A DNA stretch of 64,000 bases from Vibrio galatheae (GTDB lineage Bacteria > Pseudomonadota > Gammaproteobacteria > Enterobacterales > Vibrionaceae). Both the position numbers and the translations under genes were made by a program. Every line of letters starts with the position of its first letter. Within the stretch, counting starts at the first letter, position 1. The notes below the pieces were generated by a model. It worked only from the letters and a program-made list of their open reading frames with translations, searched no databases and was not told the origin of the DNA. Shown here in pieces: positions 8,692-17,632 of this stretch. The DNA is taken from the NCBI RefSeq assembly GCF_000967545.1, contig NZ_JXXV01000018.1, positions 302,895 through 366,894 on the forward strand, in the 5' to 3' direction.

Positions 8692-10063
8692 ATGGATTGT
8701 GATCGCCATGTTCGGCTCGTTTATCCTGCTGTTATTTACTGGCATTCCAGTCGCCTATGTATTAGGTGGTGTTGGCGTGATGTTCGCGGCGATTGGTTAC
8801 TTTGCCGATATCTATCTTGATACCTTTACTGGTCTTGATTACACCAGCCTAGGTTTGGTGGTGAACCGTATCTATAAAATCATGGATAACTGGATATTGG
8901 TCGCGCTACCCATGTTCATTTTCATGGGTAATATGCTCGACAAGTCAGGGATTGCCGAGAAGTTAATGTCATCAATGCAGGCTTTGTTTGGCAAAGTGCA
9001 TGGCGGCTTAGCGATCACCGTCATGGCAATTGGTATTATCTTGGCGGCCTCAACGGGCATTATTGGCGCTTCTGTGGTGCTACTGACCGTCATGTCACTG
9101 CCAAGCATGATGCGTCAAGGTTATCACCTGCCACTTGCGCTCGGCACTGTCGCCTCAGCCGGAACACTCGGTATCTTACTGCCACCGTCTATCATGCTGG
9201 TGATCATGGCCGATCAACTTGGCCTATCTGTTGGCGATCTGTTTATGGGCGCCATCATGCCGGGTCTGCTGCTGGGTAGTTTATACATCATCTACATCCT
9301 AGTGGTGGGTAAGATGACCCCGCACAAAGCGCCAGTACCAGAACATGTCGAGCCGGTTGATTGGCGCTTGATCTTGCAAGTGTTCAAGGATATCACTCCG
9401 ACTGTGGTACTGATTTTATGTGTCCTCGGCTCTATATTTGCCGGTATCGCCACCCCGACCGAAGCGTCAGGGATCGGCGCACTCGGTGCTACCTTGCTCG
9501 CAGCGTATAACAAAAAGCTCAACCTCAAGGTACTCAAAGAGGTATTGCTGTCATCCTATGGCACCACCGCCTATATCTTTATGATTTTCTTAGGTGCGTC
9601 ATGCTTTGCTTTAGTCCTACGCGAGCTGGGTGGTGATGAGTTAATCGAGTCGTTCTTAAGTGGCTTACCCTTTGGTCCATATGGAATCATCGCCTTCATT
9701 CTAATGATCGTGTTCCTGCTCGGCTTCTTCCTTGACTGGATTGAAATCACTTTGATCGCGCTACCTTTGCTCGCTCCTGTGATTGCTAGCCTTGGCATTG
9801 AGCTGGATGGACACGGCGTGGTGGATAACCCTAGCTTAGTGTGGTTCGTGATGCTGGTTGCGATGGCGCTGCAAACTAGCTTTTTAACCCCTCCGGTTGG
9901 ATTTGCGCTGTTCTATTTGAAAGGTGTCTGTCCGGAAGGCGTCGCGTTAAAAGATATTTATCGCGGTGTGATTCCCTTTATTGCCATCCAGTTAGTTGCG
10001 CTGATCTGTTTGGTGGTTTGGCCACAATTAGTACTTTGGTTCCCAAGTGTTGCCTACGGATAA
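8678..10063 (+). CDS. dctM: TRAP transporter large permease (DctM)
   Basis: About 461-residue polytopic membrane protein, the usual size for DctM, with about twelve hydrophobic helices and family segments such as AASTGIIGASVVLLTVMSLPSM and LLPPSIMLVIMADQ. I chose the ATG at 8678 (MEANEWIVI) because AAGGAG lies nine bases upstream; the longer reading from 8651 would run far into dctQ. It is the sodium-coupled transport subunit of the tripartite importer. Confidence 0.94.
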   Translation: MEANEWIVIAMFGSFILLLFTGIPVAYVLGGVGVMFAAIGYFADIYLDTFTGLDYTSLGLVVNRIYKIMDNWILVALPMFIFMGNMLDKSGIAEKLMSSMQALFGKVHGGLAITVMAIGIILAASTGIIGASVVLLTVMSLPSMMRQGYHLPLALGTVASAGTLGILLPPSIMLVIMADQLGLSVGDLFMGAIMPGLLLGSLYIIYILVVGKMTPHKAPVPEHVEPVDWRLILQVFKDITPTVVLILCVLGSIFAGIATPTEASGIGALGATLLAAYNKKLNLKVLKEVLLSSYGTTAYIFMIFLGASCFALVLRELGGDELIESFLSGLPFGPYGIIAFILMIVFLLGFFLDWIEITLIALPLLAPVIASLGIELDGHGVVDNPSLVWFVMLVAMALQTSFLTPPVGFALFYLKGVCPEGVALKDIYRGVIPFIAIQLVALICLVVWPQLVLWFPSVAYG

Positions 10064-10087
10064 TCATTGCACGTCATTACCCACTCC

Positions 10088-10115
10088 AAAGCCAGCTCAT
10101 CTGAGTTGGCTTTTT
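10088..10115 (+). terminator. Rho-independent terminator of the TRAP operon
   Basis: The stem AAAGCCAGCTC/GAGTTGGCTTT with a four-base loop and a T-run ends the TRAP operon about 25 bases after the dctM stop codon. Confidence 0.85.
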
Positions 10116-10230
10116 ACACTAAGAAGTCAGCAAAACAAATTGTTTGCGTAGCTAAAGTCCACTGCAGGCGAAAAAGCCACCACTTGACCACGAGCCAGTG
10201 TGACCAGATCTGAGCTTTTGTTTGACGATA

Positions 10231-10258
10231 TTGCTTTTCCAAGCAGAACCGATACAAT
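10231..10258 (+). promoter_or_regulatory. Probable sigma-70 promoter of ribB
   Basis: TTGCTT (10231-10236) and TACAAT (10253-10258) are spaced by 16 bases. Transcription would begin near 10265, about 25 bases before the FMN aptamer. Confidence 0.55.
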
Positions 10259-10289
10259 CGCCAGCGCTATATTAGCAAACGTTTAATTT

Positions 10290-10428
10290 ATTCTCAGGGC
10301 GGGGCGAAATTCCCCACCGGCGGTATTCCCTTATAATAGGGTGAGCCCGCGAGCGCTCGATACGTCGAGGTCAGCAGATCTGGTGAAAACCCAGAGCCGA
10401 CGGTTATAGTCCGGATGAGAGAGAATGA
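10290..10428 (+). ncRNA. FMN riboswitch (RFN element)
   Basis: The conserved RFN sequence blocks occur in order: the closing strand ATTCTCAGGGC, GGGCGAAATTCCCCACCGGC, AGCCCGCGAGCG, GGTCAGCAGATCTGGTG, CCAGAGCCGACGG, ATAGTCCGGATGAGAG and the pairing strand GAGAAT. The element binds FMN and represses riboflavin synthesis genes. It lies about 120 bases before ribB. The leader has a small hairpin (CTGAGG/CCTCAG near 10490) and the ribosome site AGGAG before the start; I see no clear intrinsic terminator, so translational control is the likelier mode. Confidence 0.96.
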
Positions 10429-10550
10429 AAACACACCATCATAAGTTGAGCTTACTCGTTCAACAATGTCGTGGTGCATTTCGTTTGGCTGAGGGGCTTT
10501 ACCTCAGTACTCATGTATGCCCTGATTCTGGTGATATTTAGGAGTTAACC

Positions 10551-11207
10551 ATGAATCAGTCATCTTTACTTGCCGAATTCGGCGATCCAATTACCCGCGT
10601 AGAAAACGCACTTTCTGCTCTGCAACAAGGTCGAGGCGTACTGCTACTTGACGATGAAGATCGTGAAAACGAAGGCGATATTATCTATTCCGTTGAGTCA
10701 CTGACCACGGAGCAAATGGCACTGATGATTCGCGAATGCAGTGGTATCGTCTGTTTGTGTCTGCCTGAAGAGCAAGCCGATCGTCTTGAACTGGCGCCTA
10801 TGGTTGCAAACAACAACAGCGCTAACCAAACTGCGTTTACTGTTTCCATCGAAGCCAAAGTTGGCGTAACAACGGGTGTTTCAGCTCAAGATCGCGTCAC
10901 AACCATTAAGACAGCAGCGAACCCAACCGCAAAACCTTCTGATCTGGCAAGACCTGGGCATGTGTTCCCACTGCGTGCGCGCAAAGGGGGAGTGTTAACT
11001 CGCCGCGGTCATACCGAAGGTACAATCGACTTAATGCAAATGGCCGGCCTGCAGCCTGCGGGCGTTCTGTGTGAAGTCACTAACCCTGATGGCAGCATGG
11101 CAAAAGCGCCAGAAATCGTCGCATTTGGCAAACTACACAACATGCCTGTACTGACTATCGAAGACATGGTGATGTACCGTAGGCAGTTTGAACAAAAACT
11201 TGCTTAA
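10551..11207 (+). CDS. ribB: 3,4-dihydroxy-2-butanone 4-phosphate synthase
   Basis: Monofunctional RibB of 218 residues. It converts ribulose 5-phosphate to formate and dihydroxybutanone phosphate, the four-carbon precursor of riboflavin. The catalytic acidic loop [12 protein letters not shown] (residues 35-46) and the [11 protein letters not shown] motif are present. There is no RibA (GTP cyclohydrolase II) domain. The start has AGGAG six bases upstream. The gene stands alone behind an FMN riboswitch and has its own terminator, so it is controlled separately from any main rib operon. Confidence 0.97.
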   Translation: MNQSSLLAEFGDPITRVENALSALQQGRGVLLLDDEDRENEGDIIYSVESLTTEQMALMIRECSGIVCLCLPEEQADRLELAPMVANNNSANQTAFTVSIEAKVGVTTGVSAQDRVTTIKTAANPTAKPSDLARPGHVFPLRARKGGVLTRRGHTEGTIDLMQMAGLQPAGVLCEVTNPDGSMAKAPEIVAFGKLHNMPVLTIEDMVMYRRQFEQKLA

Positions 11208-11212
11208 ACGTC

Positions 11213-11243
11213 AAAAGCCAAGTGCAGTGCACTTGGCTTTTTA
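11213..11243 (+). terminator. Terminator after ribB
   Basis: AAAAGCCAAGTGCA pairs with TGCACTTGGCTTTT, directly after the ribB stop codon, and ends in a T-run. It may act in both directions, since the MFS gene converges from the right. Confidence 0.9.
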
Positions 11244-11262
11244 GATTTTAACTTACTGTTTA

Positions 11263-12459
11263 TCAAGCCTTAGCTGGTTTTAATGTCTCACCTGTATGCC
11301 TCAATCTGAGATTAAACAGTACCAATAACACTATCGCGGCTAACGAACCAAATAGAGAGACATACAAGGTGCTGTAATAGTTATACAACTCCCCCACCAC
11401 ACCTAGTGAAAGACTCGCAATCAACGCGCTGACATTAAGTAGATTGGTAAACAGCGTTGAAGCCGTTCCCAAGCGATCGCGCATCATATCTTGCAGCACC
11501 ACCATTCCTAAGGTTGCACACACGCCAATAAAGAATCCGTTGAGCAGTTGGGCGCAGAGCATGGCAACAAAACTTGTGTTGGTCAGCATCACTACATAGA
11601 ACAGCGCGCCACTGACGATCCCCATCACTAATAACTTGATTGTCCCTACTTTATCAGACAAACGCCCTGCCCACAGCATCACTGGAATTTCACATAGTGC
11701 GCCCGCGCCAAACAAGAAACCTAACCAGTTTGAATCGACTTGCAACTCTTGTGACAGGTAGAGAGGCATACTGGTGATGTAGAGGTTATTAGCGGCAAAA
11801 GCTAGTGCCATCGCAAAACAATAGAGCGCAATCAATCCTACTTTGGTGGCTGAGAGTGGTTTACGTGAGTTGTGCTCCGTTTGCTCAACCGATTTCTTAC
11901 AATCAGGTAGATAACGTAAAATCACCCCTATCGCGATACTAACTATCAGAGCAGACACCGCAAAAGCCGTTCCAAAGCCAAAGCTTGCCTTAATGATGAA
12001 AGCAGCCGGTGGACCGAATACCCACGCGATCGCCATGCCCGCACGCATGGTTGAAAGAAACGTGGTGCTGTCTTCCACATTCTCGTCGGCATATTCACGC
12101 CCCATCGCAAACAGTTGGCCAAAAGCGGCACCGCTGATACTACCAAACATGGTTGCAATCGCTACGCCGACCCAATACTCACGAACAAAAATAAAGCTCA
12201 CCACAGTAATGAAATAACTAATCAGTGCAGTAACCAATATTGCTTTGCGCGGCCAGTTCTTATCCGACTGAGAGGCTAAAAACTGTGATACCGCAACCGA
12301 ACTCATTACGGCCAATACCATGTACAGACTCAACATCATCGGCGTAGCGCCTAGCTCCTCAACGATAAATAGACTCGACAGAGGATAAAAAAATGCCCCA
12401 CATAATCCTGCGACAAAGGCAGTAAAAATGAACAAGATGGCAGTTTTATCTTTATACAT
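11263..12459 (-). CDS. MFS transporter, sugar efflux (SetA/B) type
   Basis: Major facilitator protein of about 398 residues with twelve predicted transmembrane helices. The N-terminal pattern (FVAGLCGAFFYPLSSLFIVEELGATP) and the loop VSQFLASQSDKNWPRK resemble the sugar-efflux SET family. The start at 12459 (MYKDKTAIL) has an AGAGAG site upstream; an ATG 60 bases further out lacks one and would push into the regulatory region. It is divergent from an AraC regulator that probably controls it. The substrate is unknown. Confidence 0.85.
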   Translation of the reverse strand: MYKDKTAILFIFTAFVAGLCGAFFYPLSSLFIVEELGATPMMLSLYMVLAVMSSVAVSQFLASQSDKNWPRKAILVTALISYFITVVSFIFVREYWVGVAIATMFGSISGAAFGQLFAMGREYADENVEDSTTFLSTMRAGMAIAWVFGPPAAFIIKASFGFGTAFAVSALIVSIAIGVILRYLPDCKKSVEQTEHNSRKPLSATKVGLIALYCFAMALAFAANNLYITSMPLYLSQELQVDSNWLGFLFGAGALCEIPVMLWAGRLSDKVGTIKLLVMGIVSGALFYVVMLTNTSFVAMLCAQLLNGFFIGVCATLGMVVLQDMMRDRLGTASTLFTNLLNVSALIASLSLGVVGELYNYYSTLYVSLFGSLAAIVLLVLFNLRLRHTGETLKPAKA

Positions 12460-12556
12460 AATTAGCGACTCTCTTTTCGTCCAAGGTGAAGTAAACGGCG
12501 TTAGTTTACTCAATGTCACATCTTTTCATTGATAGTATTCGAGCTAGTTCTAATAC

Positions 12557-12592
12557 TTATCCGTCAAAAACTGATTTAATTTTGACGGATAA
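12557..12592. promoter_or_regulatory. Perfect 13-bp palindrome, probable AraC-regulator operator
   Basis: TTATCCGTCAAAA (12557-12569) and its exact reverse complement TTTTGACGGATAA (12580-12592) are separated by ten bases. They sit in the 176-base gap between the divergent MFS and AraC-family genes, 44 bases before the regulator's start codon. The arms are about 23 bases apart centre to centre, two helical turns. Confidence 0.65.
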
Positions 12593-12635
12593 ACGCATCC
12601 AACGTACTCTACAGCGGTAAAGCAAGGACCAAACT

Positions 12636-13523
12636 ATGAAACCGTTTATCGAGAATGTACTCAATACTCCCCACTACGATTGGTTGGTGCGCGAGTATCA
12701 ATGCCGCGTGGCAAACGAAGAATTTTCTTGCCCATGGCACTATCACACTGAATACGAACTGGTGCTGTATTTGGATCCTGATAATGTTTTCAGCGGAAAC
12801 TACCTTGCTGGTGATACGGTCGGGCAAATTGAAGATAAAACCCTATTGCTCTACGGACCCGGCTTGCCACATATGCTCAGCGGTAAACTTATGAGCAGTG
12901 AAGACAAACCACATCGGTCGATTATTGTGTGGCTAAAGCAGCATTGGATAGACAAACTGCAAGCGATGGTCCCCGAAGCTCGAAACATAAAATCACTGCT
13001 GGAAAAATCCGCTTTTGGCATGCAGTTTAGCCAACAAACGGCCAATAAGGTCGCTAAGCTGCTTGCTGGAGTAGAAAGCTTAGATAGGCACTATCAATCA
13101 CTGCGAGTAATGGAAGTACTGGTTCTGTTAGCGGATGATAAAGACGCACAAAAACTCTCGGTAACACCGTATCGAATCAGCCAAGTTACAGGGGATAAAG
13201 AAGCGCACCGCAAGGTAGAGCGAGCAACCCAATACATAGAGAATCACTTCCACGCCGCGATTCGCATCTCAGACTTATGCCAAGCGCTCCACATTAGCGA
13301 GAGCTCAGCCTACCGCTTGTTCGAAAAACATTTTGGCGTGAGCTTTTCTGATCATTTGAAGCAATTTCGTATCGGTAAAGCGTGTGAATTGCTCGCCAAC
13401 ACGCAAGCGCCAATCGCATTAGTTGCGGAAAGAACCGGATTTCAAAACCTTTCCAATTTCAATCGCCAGTTTCGCTCGGTAAAACAGATGACCCCCTCCC
13501 AATTTAGGGCAAGGTTTGAATAG
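12636..13523 (+). CDS. AraC-family transcriptional regulator (cupin type)
   Basis: Regulator of 295 residues. The N-terminal half looks like a cupin sensor domain (CPWHYHTEYELVLYL, LLLYGPGLPHML). The C-terminal double helix-turn-helix spans about 195-295 (IRISDLCQALHISESSAYRLFEKHFG and PIALVAERTGFQNLSNFNRQFR). AAGGACC precedes the ATG. It is divergent from the MFS exporter, with a perfect palindrome between them. A decayed copy of a similar C-terminal domain lies at 18111-18357. The cupin suggests that it binds a small sugar-like ligand. Confidence 0.92.
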   Translation: MKPFIENVLNTPHYDWLVREYQCRVANEEFSCPWHYHTEYELVLYLDPDNVFSGNYLAGDTVGQIEDKTLLLYGPGLPHMLSGKLMSSEDKPHRSIIVWLKQHWIDKLQAMVPEARNIKSLLEKSAFGMQFSQQTANKVAKLLAGVESLDRHYQSLRVMEVLVLLADDKDAQKLSVTPYRISQVTGDKEAHRKVERATQYIENHFHAAIRISDLCQALHISESSAYRLFEKHFGVSFSDHLKQFRIGKACELLANTQAPIALVAERTGFQNLSNFNRQFRSVKQMTPSQFRARFE

Positions 13524-13583
13524 ACGTCGTTGTTCGTTTGCGAGGTAAGTTAAATTCACAAGTATGATGACAACAACAAAAAA

Positions 13584-13603
13584 GCGCTTCATGCATGAAG
13601 CGC
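13584..13603 (-). terminator. Terminator of the nucleoside hydrolase fusion gene
   Basis: GCGCTTCATG pairs with CATGAAGCGC, and on the minus strand it is followed by TTTTTTGTTG. It lies about 70 bases past the stop codon of the fusion gene, between convergent genes. Confidence 0.8.
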
Positions 13604-13670
13604 GTGGAAAGGGATAAGATTAGGCGTATACAACGAACACACCTAGGTACGATCTCATCATTTTTACGAT

Positions 13671-15158
13671 CTAGATGATCCCTCGTGCAATGCCAACTCG
13701 ACGTCCTTCTTCCATTTCCCACTGCACCCCATACTTATCTACCCAGTAGAAAAATGAGATCGGGAACCCGTTTAACTTCTCAGGGTGATAGTCATGAGAA
13801 GGGTTAATCATAGTAACGCCTTCTTGCGCCTTCAAATAGTTAAATACGGCGGTACAGTTCGAGACTTCAAGCGCAATGTGTCTTGGCCCACCAAGGTCAT
13901 AGGTTTTGGGTTGAGGCGGAATCTCAGATTTTCCTATCGGGCGGTGATAGCGCATTAGCTCGAGATAAATCGACGCGTAGGGATGTTTCAAAAAGAGTAC
14001 ATCGACCTCGACATCTTGGTTAGCCAACCCTGCATCTTGGTTAAACTCATCCATTGATACATTGCGATAATCCATCTTCTGCCCTTGGTCATCAACCGCA
14101 CGCTCAAAGCCAAGTACGTTGTGATAATAGTCCGCGGCACTATCTACATCTTCGACAATGATGTTGACATGAGATAGACCGAGAACAAAGCCGCTGATGT
14201 CTTTTTGGGTGAGGCGCTTGAATAGTTCTTGTTCTGCGCTCGGTGATATTTCAACCGCGTAGTTGACCTCTTTCCCTGTCTCGATCTGCTCGTTACAGAC
14301 CAAATAGTCTTTTACTTGATCATTCTTTGTGTCACTCGGACCTGACTGCACCTGCGCATGCCAACGTTTAACTGCAAACCAATCAGGGTTAATAACATAA
14401 GCGGCAGCGACCAAATCAAAAGGAATAAAACCGTGGCTAGAACCAAAGAGAGTCGCCCACTCTAAAGCCCAAATACGTGACTCTTTCTCTAGATACGCGG
14501 CAAGAGAACTGCCATTCTTCATCTCTCTTAACTCATGGAAATCTATCCAGATATCGTCGCATGCTTCAAAAGGAATCAGGGTCAGCTGAACATCACTGTT
14601 TAGTAGTGCGTTAAACGCGGCTTGATCGACTTCAAAATTCAGGTCTCTAAATGGTCTTAGCTGGCGTTTACTCGTGACAAAATGCTGCTCTTTATTCCTC
14701 CGCCCTGCCACGCATACCACTTCTTCGATATTGTGAATCAGTTGAGGAAAATGTTTGATAACAAGCGCAATATTCGTCAATGCGCCGATCGCAAGTATGG
14801 TCAATGGCCCTTGTTGCAAGGCTTGAGCTAAGTGCTCGACCGCATCGGGAAGCGCTTTCCCTTCTGCTTGCGAAAAAAATACTGGGCTACCTTTGGAAAC
14901 CGTGAGGCTGGTTGGACCAAACTGAGTGGTAAACTGAGTGGCAATTTTAGTCGTGACTTCAATATCGTCGCAATTACCAAGTGTAGAACTCAAACCAACG
15001 ATATCGATCTCTTGACTACGAAACATCACCCCAAGTGCATAGCCATCATCGACATCACAAGGAACAAGTCCGTTGTAGTGGCCTATCGTGATATCGGTAT
15101 CAATCCACGTCCGTTTTTGTGGCACGTCTAAACAATCCTCAGATCTAAAACTTTGCAT
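13671..15158 (-). CDS. Nucleoside hydrolase-VOC (glyoxalase-like) fusion protein
   Basis: Protein of 495 residues made of two known folds. Residues about 15-315 look like an inosine-uridine-type nucleoside hydrolase: DTD at 20-22 and DVDDGYAL at 35-42, LAIGALTNIALVI, NFEVDQAAFNALL and FDLVAAAYVINPDWF. The usual compact DTDxGxDD metal loop is split by about twelve extra residues. The position that is normally the catalytic His before Asp248 is Phe247. Residues about 325-485 form a VOC domain with the metal-ligand pattern His330, Glu400, His427, Glu481. No signal peptide is seen. The pairing is unusual; the N-terminal half may cleave an atypical ribosyl compound or only bind it. Confidence 0.85.
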   Translation of the reverse strand: MQSFRSEDCLDVPQKRTWIDTDITIGHYNGLVPCDVDDGYALGVMFRSQEIDIVGLSSTLGNCDDIEVTTKIATQFTTQFGPTSLTVSKGSPVFFSQAEGKALPDAVEHLAQALQQGPLTILAIGALTNIALVIKHFPQLIHNIEEVVCVAGRRNKEQHFVTSKRQLRPFRDLNFEVDQAAFNALLNSDVQLTLIPFEACDDIWIDFHELREMKNGSSLAAYLEKESRIWALEWATLFGSSHGFIPFDLVAAAYVINPDWFAVKRWHAQVQSGPSDTKNDQVKDYLVCNEQIETGKEVNYAVEISPSAEQELFKRLTQKDISGFVLGLSHVNIIVEDVDSAADYYHNVLGFERAVDDQGQKMDYRNVSMDEFNQDAGLANQDVEVDVLFLKHPYASIYLELMRYHRPIGKSEIPPQPKTYDLGGPRHIALEVSNCTAVFNYLKAQEGVTMINPSHDYHPEKLNGFPISFFYWVDKYGVQWEMEEGRRVGIARGII

Positions 15159-15215
15159 ACACTCTCCTGTAATTCAATGTCACTCTTGTCGCACCTAAGA
15201 TGATTTTACGTTGCT

Positions 15216-16688
15216 TCAATCTATCATGAGTTTTTCACTGTACATGACGACATTGCGGCCATATTCTTTACCACGGTATAGCTGTTCGTCTGCTTTGACG
15301 ATTGCCTGTTTTAGACACTCATCCAACTGTTCGATAGTCACACTTTCTCTGTTCGAAAGAATAGGGATTGCGCCAATCGATATGGTGACAACTTTATGCG
15401 GTGGGTTATTGCGATGTGCAATGTTTAGCTGCTCTATCGCTAACCTTAAAGCTTCGATTCGTTGTTTGAGCTGATTGATGTCATTACCACAGAGAATAAA
15501 AACAAACTCCTCTCCCCCTAAACGACATCCCAGTTCCTGTGGGGTCAACTGATTAATCATCGTATTGGCGACTTCCGTCAGAACGTTGTCACCTTCGGTG
15601 TGACCGTAAGAATCATTAAACAGTTTGAAATTATCAATATCACACATGACAAGGTAAGTGTATTGGCCCTGAGTCAGTGCAGCTTGAATAGTTTTTGCCG
15701 CATGTTTTTGATACTTAAGCCGCGAGCCAATCCCTGTAAGTGGATCCGTTTCTGTTTGATTGTGGAGAAGCCGCAATTGGTTTTTTATCTTAGTAATCAG
15801 GCTGGAATATGAGCGAGCTAGGTCACCAATCTCATCTGCTCTCTTTATTTCTGGTATCTGAGATTGGTCAATTTTTTCAATATCTTGCTTCATTGAAGCA
15901 GCAAGTGTTTTAACCGGGCTAACAAGCCAAAATGTCACCAGATAAATCAAAAAAAACGAAATGGTCAGAGCGATCATAGCCTCAAACAGTACAGCTGTGA
16001 GCAGCTCACGTTTAATCTCTCCTAGTGCGGATGCGTCAACAACCGCTCTAAAATAGCCTCCGTTTTTGTTGCGTAGTACCACTTTAACAAACAACAAATT
16101 GGCCTTTTCATCAAGGTAGTAAGCCTGATTTTGCTGCTCACTCGGTACGGTAGGGATAGTCAGTGACTGTAAGCGAAGATTATCTTCAACGACCGCTAAG
16201 TCCACTTTAACTTTATTGATCAGGTGGTTAAGCTTCTTAATGTGAACGGTATTGTTTTCTGGTGTGGCTGCCAGCGACTGAGTGAGGCTACTCAGCTTTT
16301 CAGCAAGCTGCTTGGCTTCTTGCACTGTGACGTCGAGCCGCCACCCTTTACTCTTTTCAATCGAGTATCGAACCTTAACTGGTTGCTTTGAGTAATCACT
16401 GGTACCCGATATCTCGGCAAACTTTAAGTTCGGAATCGATTTCAAACTGTCCAGCGTTGATTGCATCAGCAAGTTTGCGTAGTTTCTGCCCGCAACTGAA
16501 CCAGAGAAAAATGTATTGTATGCGGTGAGATGACTGGCTGACATATCCGCAAGATATTCTACTTTGACTGACCAATCATGTTGATAGCGGCTATACGACA
16601 TACCAAAAATAATCGATAGCACGAGCGCCAGATGCGAGACAAACAGCATCTGGTTTATCGTTAGCCGACCAAATAAACGATCGCTCAC
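15216..16688 (-). CDS. Membrane diguanylate cyclase (GGDEF)
   Basis: Protein of 490 residues with a transmembrane helix near 12-32, a periplasmic sensing region to about 235, a second helix near 237-260, a HAMP-like linker, and a C-terminal GGDEF domain (DPLTGIGSRLKYQ, CDIDNFKLFNDSYGHTEGDNVL). The active site reads GGEEF, a functional variant. The usual inhibitory RxxD before it is replaced (TPQE), so product feedback may be lacking. The start is a GTG at 16688, twelve bases after the stop of the haem-motif gene, so the two are probably one transcript. It makes cyclic di-GMP, fitting the many attachment genes nearby. Confidence 0.93.
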   Translation of the reverse strand: MSDRLFGRLTINQMLFVSHLALVLSIIFGMSYSRYQHDWSVKVEYLADMSASHLTAYNTFFSGSVAGRNYANLLMQSTLDSLKSIPNLKFAEISGTSDYSKQPVKVRYSIEKSKGWRLDVTVQEAKQLAEKLSSLTQSLAATPENNTVHIKKLNHLINKVKVDLAVVEDNLRLQSLTIPTVPSEQQNQAYYLDEKANLLFVKVVLRNKNGGYFRAVVDASALGEIKRELLTAVLFEAMIALTISFFLIYLVTFWLVSPVKTLAASMKQDIEKIDQSQIPEIKRADEIGDLARSYSSLITKIKNQLRLLHNQTETDPLTGIGSRLKYQKHAAKTIQAALTQGQYTYLVMCDIDNFKLFNDSYGHTEGDNVLTEVANTMINQLTPQELGCRLGGEEFVFILCGNDINQLKQRIEALRLAIEQLNIAHRNNPPHKVVTISIGAIPILSNRESVTIEQLDECLKQAIVKADEQLYRGKEYGRNVVMYSEKLMID

Positions 16689-16700
16689 GCGAGTCTACTC

Positions 16701-17228
16701 TTATTTGTCCGTATAAGTCGCGAGTACAGGTTCTGCGCAAGTGCCATTAATACAGATGTCTTTGTAGGTGGTATGACAGCTGGCACAGAAGCTAGGCTCT
16801 AACGACGGGTGTCGAGAACTGATGTCTTGACCCTGACGATCATAGCTTCCATACAGTGCCAACCCACCAATATGCTCAGTTACCCAAATAATGCCTTCTA
16901 CTTCGGAAACAGCGACCACTGTAGGGCCATCAGTATAAGGCCCATGGGTTTTATACTGTTCAAGTTTATTAGGGTTAACACGAATGGTTAATGGTGAACC
17001 TCTCCCTTCATTTATCCATGCATACGCACGTACAGATTCTTGAATAAACAAGGAGGTGTCTGGAGGAAGAACAGTATCCGCAGGAAGGTTCATCGATTCT
17101 TTTACTACAGGCCAACTTTCCCACCCTTCGGGGTAACTGGCATCCGACTCTGCGTACACATTACCTACGACACTTAATGCAGTAAGTAAACCTAATAAAA
17201 CATTCAACATGCGCGACATAACTTCCAT
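16701..17228 (-). CDS. Periplasmic haem-motif (CxxCH) protein, cytochrome P460-like
   Basis: Protein of 175 residues with a signal peptide ending near VYA (residue 26). The mature part starts YPEGWESWPVVKES and carries a c-type haem motif CASCH near residue 150, plus two further cysteines in CINGTC. The layout resembles small cytochrome P460-type proteins, judged by eye. AAGGA lies before the ATG at 17228. It is followed at once by the diguanylate cyclase, which has a periplasmic sensor region. A haem protein feeding a redox or NO-like signal to the cyclase is an inference. Confidence 0.7.
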   Translation of the reverse strand: MEVMSRMLNVLLGLLTALSVVGNVYAESDASYPEGWESWPVVKESMNLPADTVLPPDTSLFIQESVRAYAWINEGRGSPLTIRVNPNKLEQYKTHGPYTDGPTVVAVSEVEGIIWVTEHIGGLALYGSYDRQGQDISSRHPSLEPSFCASCHTTYKDICINGTCAEPVLATYTDK

Positions 17229-17632
17229 TTAATCCTTAGAATCAGTGGACTCATTTCTTATTTTACTTGAGTCAAATATCAATCAAAACCAGACTCTGGC
17301 CGAAAGATGACAAGTATTTCCCTAGCATTTAAACCAGAGCTTATTAATCAGACAAATATAGTAACCATATACATATTAAGTGCAAACGAAATGACGCAAA
17401 TTGAGTACAAGAGACAGAGTTTTTAGCAAGGCGAGCTTGTCAAATTCGGACTACAGATACCAGTAAGATTGAGTGGCTTAATCGCTACAGTGAATTGTTT
17501 TGGCGCAAGCTGTCATCTGACTTGGATGACATAGAAAAAGCGTGGTTGAAGCGCGCAACGGAGACAATATAGTTTCACGCTTTTTTGTGCCAGACACCCA
17601 GTCGATATCTGGCGAGGTCGTACAATTGTGGG
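17229..17632. other. Intergenic gap with a gene fragment
   Basis: A 404-base gap between the convergent/divergent neighbours. The left part is the AT-rich upstream region of the haem-protein gene. The right part holds an open stretch on the plus strand described separately at 17416-17571. Confidence 0.5.
17416..17571 (+). pseudogene. Possible C-terminal gene fragment
   Basis: Reading to the TAG at 17569-17571 gives about fifty residues ending in SKIEWLNRYSELFWRKLSSD and then DLDDIEKAWLKRATETI. It has no start codon or ribosome site and is cut off upstream by a stop. The composition looks like real protein, helical and charged, but I do not recognise the family. It may be the end of a decayed gene. 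Confidence 0.3.
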
